A stretch of 17,568 nt of DNA, taken from assembly GCA_036559665.1 (NCBI GenBank), contig DATBSS010000010.1, forward strand, positions 1 through 17,568, given 5' to 3'. The notes under the pieces were generated by a model that worked only from the letters and a program-made list of their open reading frames with translations, ran no database searches and was not told the origin of the DNA. Positions 12,557-17,568 of the stretch are shown piece after piece. The translations under genes and the position numbers were made by a program. The stretch is from DASRBA01 sp036559665. Lineage in GTDB: Bacteria; Myxococcota; Myxococcia; Myxococcales; Myxococcaceae. The stretch's first letter is position 1, and every line of letters starts with the position of its first letter.

Positions 12557-13738
12557 TCAGAACATCTGGCCCACGGTGAAGTAGAGCGCCGTGCGCCCCG
12601 TCTCCAGCGAGACGGCGACGTCGCCGCGCAGCACCGCCGCCCGGCGGACCGCGCGCAGGCCGGCGCCGGCGCCCGTGTGCCAGGCGTACCAGGGGCCGTC
12701 GTCCACCGCCGGCTGCCAGACCCGGCCCGCGTCCGCGAAGGCGACGGCGCCGAGGTGGATGGGTTGCCCGCGGAAGGCGAAGGAGAACGGCAGCCAGCGC
12801 AGCTCGAGGTTGGCGAACGCCTTGGTCTCGCCGGCGAAGCGGTCGCGCGGGAGGCCGCGCACCGAGGACAGTCCGCCAATTCCCTCGGCCACGGAGACCC
12901 CGCCCACCGAGGGCCACTCGAAGAACGGCACGTCCCCGAACTGGTAGTCCAGCACCGCGCGGAAGGCGAGGACGAGCCGCGGCGCCCCGAACGAGAAGTA
13001 GCGGCGCTCGCTGGCCGTCACCCCTCCGTACGCGTAGTGGCTGAGGGTGATGCGGCTGGAGGCGCGCGCGGCCAGCTCCTCCACGCCCCCCTCCGAGGGG
13101 TTGGCCTCGTCGTCGCGCGTGTCGCGCAGGACGCCGAAGCTGACCTGGCCGGCGTGGCCGCCACTGGCGCCCAGGGGCGGCGCCACGGTCAGCAGGGACG
13201 GCTGGTAGGGGCGCACGTCGATGTCGCGGAACTGGTAGCTGGCCCAGACCTGGTAGGGGCTCGCGGGCCCGAGCGGGCGCATGCGCAGCCGGAGCCACCC
13301 GCGTGGGGCGCGGTGGTCGTAGCTGAATTCGTCGGAGTCCTCGCCGCCGACCACGCCCGGCAGCGACCGGTTGCCGGGGCCGTAGTAGGGGGAGCGCAGC
13401 TCGCGCTTGAGCTCCAGCTGCGCCTCGACCCGCAGCGGCCCGAGGAGGTTCGGCCCGTCGAAGCGGACGAAGTGGCTCTGCCCGCCGCGCGTGGTGAAGA
13501 ACGTCTGCGCGCCGAAGGAGTAGCGGTAGGGGCGGTACTCCGGGCCGTAGACGTACGCGCCACCCGCCAGGCCCAGGCCAAAGCCGAGGTCGGTGTTGTA
13601 GTTGACGACGGGGACGGCGATGGCGTCCCAACCATGGTCCTTGGGGGGCGGGGTCTCGGCCTCCGCGCGCGCGCCGCGGGCCGATGCCAGGGCAATCGCT
13701 GCGAGGGTGATGGCGCCTGCTGAGCGGAAGCACGTCAT
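12557..13738 (-). CDS. Omp85-like (BamA/TamA-related) outer-membrane barrel without POTRA domains
   Basis: A 393-residue outer-membrane protein. A signal peptide (about 1-25, cleavage after ARA) leads directly into amphipathic strands. Features of the Omp85 group are RDTRDDEANPSEGG (205-218), the loop VRGLPRDRF (293-301), a following ELRW (322-325) and a C-terminal aromatic (F393) as recognised by the Bam machinery. There is no room for periplasmic POTRA repeats, so it is a bare barrel of the D15/surface-antigen kind rather than BamA itself. The role is unknown; insertion or export of a protein or lipid is possible. ATG 13738 is chosen for the signal peptide, though no SD precedes it; ATG 13795 in frame would lengthen the N-terminus by 19. 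It is divergent from the phosphatase-superfamily gene. Confidence 0.82.
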   Translation of the reverse strand: MTCFRSAGAITLAAIALASARGARAEAETPPPKDHGWDAIAVPVVNYNTDLGFGLGLAGGAYVYGPEYRPYRYSFGAQTFFTTRGGQSHFVRFDGPNLLGPLRVEAQLELKRELRSPYYGPGNRSLPGVVGGEDSDEFSYDHRAPRGWLRLRMRPLGPASPYQVWASYQFRDIDVRPYQPSLLTVAPPLGASGGHAGQVSFGVLRDTRDDEANPSEGGVEELAARASSRITLSHYAYGGVTASERRYFSFGAPRLVLAFRAVLDYQFGDVPFFEWPSVGGVSVAEGIGGLSSVRGLPRDRFAGETKAFANLELRWLPFSFAFRGQPIHLGAVAFADAGRVWQPAVDDGPWYAWHTGAGAGLRAVRRAAVLRGDVAVSLETGRTALYFTVGQMF

Positions 13739-13823
13739 CCGGTCGAAGTTGAACGGTGCAGAGGGCAGGTGCGGCGGGCGCGGAGGCGAGCGCATGGCCT
13801 CGTGCTCGCGGCGACTGCGGGCC

Positions 13824-13857
13824 GGTGCGCGCATGTTCATGTTCGACAGCGCGCACC
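13824..13857. promoter_or_regulatory. Perfect 9-bp inverted repeat in the divergent promoter region
   Basis: GGTGCGCGC (13824-13832) and GCGCGCACC (13849-13857) are exact reverse complements around a 16-base spacer, ATGTTCATGTTCGACA, that repeats ATGTTC directly. It lies between the divergent Omp85-like and phosphatase-superfamily genes, four bases before the latter's SD. It may be an operator or, if transcribed, a hairpin limiting ribosome access. Confidence 0.5.
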
Positions 13858-13861
13858 CTCG

Positions 13862-13867
13862 GGAGGA
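13862..13867 (+). promoter_or_regulatory. Ribosome-binding site fixing the start at 13874
   Basis: GGAGGA, six bases before ATG 13874, is among the best SD sequences in the window. It favours this start over the in-frame ATG 13769 and ATG 13916. Confidence 0.7.
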
Positions 13868-13873
13868 GCACGC

Positions 13874-15469
13874 ATGCACCGGACCGGAGATGCGAGCGAT
13901 GTGATCGCGCCCGAAATGCGGCACTGGGCGCGGGATTCCATCGCCAGAGTGCACCGCCGCCACGCGGCGCTCGGCGGTGGGCGGGCGGTCGCGCCGCCGG
14001 CGGCTCGGCGGGCGCGCCGGCTGTGCGTGGTCCACCTGGACGGCGTCCCCCGGCAGCTCCTGGTGGAGGCGGTCGAGACGGGGACGATGCCGTTCCTGTC
14101 GCGGCTGGTGCGGTCGGGCGCGTACCACCTCGACTCGGCGTTCTGGGGCTCGCCCGCGTCCACGCCGGCCTTCCAGGCGGGGATCCTGTTCGGCATCCGC
14201 CACGCGAACCTGCCCGCCTACCAGTGGTTCGACCGCGAGGCGGGGCGCGAGGTGAAGATGAACTCGCCGCGGGACGCGCTGCTGGTGGAGCGTCGGTTGG
14301 AGGAGCTGTCGGGCGGGCACAGCCTGGTCGAGGGCGGCGGCACCGTGTACCTCTCGCTGTTCCGGGCGGGCGCGGTGAACCTGTCGTCCATGTCCTCGCT
14401 GGCCGACATGCCGGCGGTATGGCGGTCGTTGCCGGCGGCCCTTCGCGACCTGCGCGACGCGAGCCGGCAGGCATTCCACCGGTACGCGGTGGGCGCGGCG
14501 CGGGACCTGATGGAGACCGTGGTCGACGTGTGGCGGTGGGTGAAGCGGGTGAAGGATTGGCGGCACGAGCGCGAGTACATCCTCAACCGCCTGTTCCTGG
14601 TCACCCTCGGCTGGGGCGTGGCGCACTCGCGGGCGATGATCGACATGGCGCGCGGGGTGCCGGCCATCTACCTGGTGTACGGGAACTACGACGAGGTCGC
14701 GCACCGGCGCGGGCCGTTCTCGAGCCAGGCGCGCGCGGAGTTGCACCGGGTGGACCAGGATCTGGAGACGCTCTACGCGGTGGGGCGGTCGGTGGAGGTG
14801 CCGTACGACCTGGTGCTGCTGGCGGACCACGGCCACGTCGACTCCACGCCGGTCGAGCAGCGGCAGGGGCGGCGGCTGCGGGAGCTGCTGTTCGACGGGC
14901 CGGCGGCGCTGGACGAGGCGGTGTGGCGGGGGCTGCTGGACGGGCGGGAGGTGCGGCCTGCGGGCGAGCGGCGCGAGGACGAACCGGTGGTGATCGAGGC
15001 GGGGAACTTCTCGCACGTGTACCTCACGAGGGGGAGGGAGCCGCTGGAGGCGATGGACCTGGTCACCCGGTTCCCGGACGTGCTGGCGCGGGCGGCGCGG
15101 TGCCGGGACATCGGGCTGGCCATGGTCCGGCGCGGGGACTCGGCGGTGGCGATCGTGAGGGGTGGAGTGTACGGGCCGGAGGAGATCGACCGGGCGCCGC
15201 TGGCGACGGAGTTCTCGAGGAAGGCGGTGGCGGACATGCTGCGGGAGCTGCCACACATGCGGACGGCGGGAGACCTGGTGCTCTACGGGGAGTCGGTCAC
15301 GCCGACGGGGACGGTGGGGTTCGCGTGGGAGTGGGGCTCGCACGGCGGGCTGACGCGGATCGAGACGGAGAGCGCGCTGCTGTGGCCGGCGGGAGGGCCG
15401 GTGGACCTGTCCGGGCTCTCGCACTGCGCGGACCTGCACCGGCGCCTGGCGGGGGTGTACGGGAGCTGA
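13874..15469 (+). CDS. Alkaline-phosphatase-superfamily phosphodiesterase/phosphatase
   Basis: A 531-residue metalloenzyme of the alkaline phosphatase superfamily, closest in pattern to the type I phosphodiesterase/nucleotide pyrophosphatase group. The expected two-metal site can be read off: D56 (VVHLDG), nucleophile T97 (SPASTPAFQ), D273 and H277 (NYDEVAH), D318 and H319 (LLADHGHV) and H490 (WGSHGG). It should hydrolyse a phosphate mono- or diester; the substrate is unknown. No signal peptide or membrane helix is evident, so it appears cytoplasmic. A helical insert (about 185-265) sits between the nucleophile and the second metal cluster. A flippase-like gene starts four bases after the stop, which makes an operon and a lipid-linked substrate likely. 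Codons here favour G in the third position. Confidence 0.87.
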   Translation: MHRTGDASDVIAPEMRHWARDSIARVHRRHAALGGGRAVAPPAARRARRLCVVHLDGVPRQLLVEAVETGTMPFLSRLVRSGAYHLDSAFWGSPASTPAFQAGILFGIRHANLPAYQWFDREAGREVKMNSPRDALLVERRLEELSGGHSLVEGGGTVYLSLFRAGAVNLSSMSSLADMPAVWRSLPAALRDLRDASRQAFHRYAVGAARDLMETVVDVWRWVKRVKDWRHEREYILNRLFLVTLGWGVAHSRAMIDMARGVPAIYLVYGNYDEVAHRRGPFSSQARAELHRVDQDLETLYAVGRSVEVPYDLVLLADHGHVDSTPVEQRQGRRLRELLFDGPAALDEAVWRGLLDGREVRPAGERREDEPVVIEAGNFSHVYLTRGREPLEAMDLVTRFPDVLARAARCRDIGLAMVRRGDSAVAIVRGGVYGPEEIDRAPLATEFSRKAVADMLRELPHMRTAGDLVLYGESVTPTGTVGFAWEWGSHGGLTRIETESALLWPAGGPVDLSGLSHCADLHRRLAGVYGS

Positions 15470-15473
15470 GCGG

Positions 15474-16550
15474 ATGAGGACCCGGGCGCGCGGCGCGGTG
15501 TGGGGGAGGGCGCTGGTGGGGGTCGCCGGCGCGGTGCTGACGGCCCTGCTGGTGTCGAGCGCGTTCGTGCAGTGGCACCCCTTCGGGAGCGGGCCGCTGG
15601 TGTCGCCGCGCTTTCCGCTGCGCGCCTTCTTCGCGGGCCTGCCGAGGAACCTGCCGTGGCTGGCGGCGTTCGCGGCCCTGACGGCGGCGGTGTTCCCGGC
15701 GCGGGCGGCGCAGTGGCAGCGGGCGCTGCGGCGGCGGGTGCCGTTCAAGGAGCGGTACCACCTGGTGGCGATCGGGGGGTTCTGCAACAACGCGCTGCCC
15801 GGGAAGCTGGGGGACGTCGTGCGGGCGTTCCTGCTGTCGCGGTCGCAGCGGATTCCGTTCGTGGAGTCGCTGGGGTCGGTGGCGGTGTGCAAGCTGATGG
15901 AGCTCGCGGCGCTGATGCTGCTGGTGGCGGTGTCGTTCCTGGGCCCGTTCCGGGAGACGATGTCGCGCTTCGAGGTGGCGACGCGGGCGGCGGTGGTGCT
16001 GTGCGTGGGGTTGATGGCGCTGGTGGTGCTGCTGGCGCACCACTCGCACGGGCTGTCGGCCTGGCTGGAGGCGAGGGGGCGGTTCCCGAAGGTGCAGATG
16101 TTCCTGGTGAACGTGGGGACGGGGCTGGGGACCGCGCGGTCGCTCCGCGGGATGGCGGCGCTGCTGCTGTTCTCGATCGCGCCGGTGCTGGCGCCCGCGC
16201 TGGGCTACGGGCTGGGGCTGTCCGGGCTGGGGATCCAGGGCGGCGTGTTCGCCGGTCCGGTGGTGCTGGGGGCGATCGCGCTGGGGCAGACGGCCATCGG
16301 GGTGCCGGCTGGGACGGGGATCTACTACTTCGTCACGAGCTGGTCGGCGCGGAGCCTGGGCGCGACGGAGGCGCAGGCGGCGGCGTACGCGGCGCTCACC
16401 CACCTGGCGACCATCGTCACCCAGCTCGCCGTGGGGGCGATCTCGGTGTGGGTGCGGAAGATCAAGCTGTCGGAGCTGAGGCGGAGGAAGGACCTGGCCG
16501 CGGACGCGGTGGAGCAGGTAGTCGAGCGGGAGATCGAGTCGTCGGCCTGA
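15474..16550 (+). CDS. Flippase-like membrane protein (LPG synthase TM / UPF0104 type)
   Basis: A 358-residue polytopic protein of the lysylphosphatidylglycerol-synthase transmembrane family (PF03706, AglD/UPF0104-like). Helices fall at about 12-32, 59-78, 135-158, 168-190, 227-250, 257-285 and 303-326. The family motif GFCNNALPGKLGDVVRAFL (102-120) and the later GVPAGTGIYYFV (276-287) are both clear. There is no C-terminal aminoacyl-transferase domain, so it is not a complete MprF. Such stand-alone domains are thought to move lipids or lipid-linked sugars across the membrane. ATG 15474 follows the preceding stop by four bases, with GGGAG eight bases upstream. The pairing suggests the phosphatase-superfamily enzyme and this protein act on the same lipid. 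A two-way terminator follows. Confidence 0.88.
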   Translation: MRTRARGAVWGRALVGVAGAVLTALLVSSAFVQWHPFGSGPLVSPRFPLRAFFAGLPRNLPWLAAFAALTAAVFPARAAQWQRALRRRVPFKERYHLVAIGGFCNNALPGKLGDVVRAFLLSRSQRIPFVESLGSVAVCKLMELAALMLLVAVSFLGPFRETMSRFEVATRAAVVLCVGLMALVVLLAHHSHGLSAWLEARGRFPKVQMFLVNVGTGLGTARSLRGMAALLLFSIAPVLAPALGYGLGLSGLGIQGGVFAGPVVLGAIALGQTAIGVPAGTGIYYFVTSWSARSLGATEAQAAAYAALTHLATIVTQLAVGAISVWVRKIKLSELRRRKDLAADAVEQVVEREIESSA

Positions 16551-16562
16551 GGGCAGAAATGA

Positions 16563-16590
16563 AAAGGGACCCGGCGAACCGGATCCCTTT
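16563..16590. terminator. Bidirectional rho-independent terminator
   Basis: AAAGGGA (16563-16569) pairs with TCCCTTT (16584-16590), then one C/A mismatch, then CCGG/CCGG around a CGAA loop (16575-16578). On the minus strand it ends in a T-rich run (CCCTTTTCATTTC), right for the tRNA; on the plus strand it follows the flippase-like stop (16550). Confidence 0.85.
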
Positions 16591-16600
16591 CAGGTCAGAG

Positions 16601-16684
16601 TGCCCAGGAGAGGACTCGAACCTCCATGCCATTGCTGGCGCTAGACCCTGAATCTAGTGTGTCTACCAATTCCACCACCTGGGC
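16601..16684 (-). tRNA. tRNA-Leu (anticodon CAG)
   Basis: The minus strand folds as a class II tRNA. The acceptor stem is GCCCAGG/CCTGGGC with discriminator A. The D-loop region contains TTGGTAGAC. The anticodon stem CTAGA/TCTAG holds the loop TTCAGGG, giving CAG, which reads CUG leucine codons. A long variable arm (GCCA-GCAA-TGGC) and a T-arm with TTCGAGT follow. The 3' CCA is not encoded. CUG is the dominant leucine codon in the neighbouring genes, so this tRNA should be important. A terminator lies just downstream. Confidence 0.96.
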
Positions 16685-16808
16685 GGCTGGTGCCTCAGTA
16701 GGTACAACATCCCCCACCGGGTTCCAAGCGAAAGTGAAGCCCGTTCGGTAGGGTGCCTGACGGCCGAGGCCCAGGGAAACTGACGCTGAGGCCCGGGAGG
16801 TCGACCGG

Positions 16809-17153
16809 ATGGTGTGGCGTTGGTGGTGGATCCCGCTCGCGCTCGGTGCGTCGGGTTGCTGGGGGTTGAAGGCGTGCGACCCGCCGCGCCCGGTCGAGTA
16901 CCTCCCGGTCAAGCTCTGGTCTTGTTCCAGGCGGGACAAGCGGTGCGAGGTCTACGCGCGTTTCCAGAACGGGATCGACTGCGACCTCTTCAAGAGGTTC
17001 CTGCGTGCGGAGTGCGACGCGGCGGCGCCGCCCGGGGATCTCCGGTGCCACGAGACCGACAAAGTCGTCTATCTCCGGGAATGGTTCCAGGAATGTACCG
17101 AGGGAGATCTCACCTTCGCCGAGGTGCGTGACGGTGGAGGGTGGATCCGGTGA
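16809..17153 (+). CDS. Small Cys-rich exported protein, probable lipoprotein
   Basis: A 114-residue protein I do not recognise. A short Trp-rich hydrophobic leader (WRWWWIPLALGASGC) ends in ASGC, a weak lipobox whose first position is not the usual Leu, so C17 is the probable lipidated residue. Seven more cysteines (23, 39, 46, 58, 69, 80, 96) suggest disulfides in the mature domain. ATG 16809 is supported by GGAGG (16796-16800) eight bases upstream. The stop overlaps the GTG start of the next lipoprotein gene, so the two are translationally coupled and probably function together. Confidence 0.65.
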   Translation: MVWRWWWIPLALGASGCWGLKACDPPRPVEYLPVKLWSCSRRDKRCEVYARFQNGIDCDLFKRFLRAECDAAAPPGDLRCHETDKVVYLREWFQECTEGDLTFAEVRDGGGWIR

Positions 17154-17568
17154 GGCGCTTCGCCCTGCTCGCAGCGGTCGTGTCGCTCCTGGCCTGCGAG
17201 CACGCCATTGAATCCGAGCCAGGACCTGAGCCTCGGTCGAAGCGCCAAACCGCCGCCGAGTTGCTGCGGGTTGAACTCCAGCTCGCCGCCATCGAGGACT
17301 TCGTTCGGTACGTCCAGGACATCGAGAGCCGTCAGGATCGACTCGAAGCGGTCCGGTTCCTGCGAGCGCACATCGCGCGTTGCGAACGCTGGTTGGAGGA
17401 GAGCGACGCCGACCGCAAGCGGCTCGTGGCGGCCAACGTTGGGCTCGATCTCTCGGGGGTCGGGTACGACCTGATCCGCGCCGACATCCAAGCGACGCAG
17501 CGGCACCTGGCCGGGCTCGCGCGCCCGGTGGCCAATTCGGGGCTCCGGGCCATTTGGCGTTGTGTCCG
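17150..17568 (+). CDS. Probable lipoprotein, helical (partial, runs off the window)
   Basis: An open frame from GTG 17150 to the window edge, 139 codons with no stop. The start overlaps the previous stop (GTGA) and has GGAGGG about eight bases upstream. Residues 1-16 form a lipoprotein signal, VRRFALLAAVVSLLAC, with a good lipobox LLAC (C16). The mature part is charged and looks helical, perhaps coiled coil (for example ELLRVELQLAAIEDF and DRLEAVRFLRAHIARCERWL). I recognise no family. It probably sits in the envelope with its upstream neighbour. The C-terminus is not visible. Confidence 0.7.
   Translation, partial: MRRFALLAAVVSLLACEHAIESEPGPEPRSKRQTAAELLRVELQLAAIEDFVRYVQDIESRQDRLEAVRFLRAHIARCERWLEESDADRKRLVAANVGLDLSGVGYDLIRADIQATQRHLAGLARPVANSGLRAIWRCV

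Noticed and set aside
12557..15892. 1111-codon minus-strand frame running upstream through the phosphatase-superfamily gene
   Set aside because: Only its last 393 codons resemble a protein (the barrel); the rest is His/Arg/Pro-rich shadow of a well-supported plus-strand enzyme.
16601..16684. tRNA-Leu as an integration site for a mobile element
   Set aside because: No second copy of the tRNA 3' end, integrase or phage-like gene in the window; the intact terminator and neighbours look settled.

Overview
The window is very GC-rich and gene-dense. Its gene content points to a myxobacterium (Myxococcota, probably the Myxococcus/Anaeromyxobacter side): two large Hanks-type Ser/Thr kinases with TPR or PEGA extensions, a divergent sigma-70-like factor of a type common beside such kinases, a phosphomevalonate kinase and several secreted proteins or lipoproteins. 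This is inference from family content and base composition; no marker in the window fixes the genus. I see no transposase, phage gene, rRNA or CRISPR array.

Layout. (1) 1-2090: the likely tail of an upstream gene, then two same-strand secreted proteins, a DUF6345-type protein with a His...Cys pattern like clan CD peptidases and a companion with a PepSY/FTP-propeptide-like core. A strong hairpin (2055-2087) closes them against the convergent sigma gene. (2) 2092-8727: a signalling block. A sigma-70-like factor (-) diverges from a kinase (+) that carries an anti-sigma-type H-x3-C-x2-C zinc motif, a kinase domain, one membrane helix and an extracytoplasmic TPR array. Converging on that kinase is a second one (-) with an N-terminal pseudokinase, an active kinase, a membrane helix and PEGA-like repeats. 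(3) 8792-10196: a GNAT acetyltransferase (-), then a VapBC-type toxin-antitoxin pair (+) whose promoter is buried in a perfect 11-bp inverted repeat. (4) 10284-11354: phosphomevalonate kinase of the mevalonate (isoprenoid) pathway. (5) 11367-16550: an envelope block with a YihY/BrkB membrane protein and an Omp85-like barrel without POTRA domains (-), divergent from an alkaline-phosphatase-superfamily enzyme and a flippase-like (LPG-synthase TM type) membrane protein (+). (6) 16563-16684: a two-way terminator and tRNA-Leu(CAG) on the minus strand. (7) 16809 to the end: two overlapping lipoprotein genes, the second cut by the window edge and still open.

How the genes may work together. The sigma factor and the zinc-finger kinase look like a sensing and transcription pair, with extracytoplasmic TPRs as sensor and the ZAS-like motif as a possible sigma contact. 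The two leading secreted proteins may be a protease-like enzyme and an inhibitor or chaperone acting in trans. The four envelope genes may serve lipid or glycolipid remodelling. These three links are hypotheses; the family assignments beneath them are firmer.
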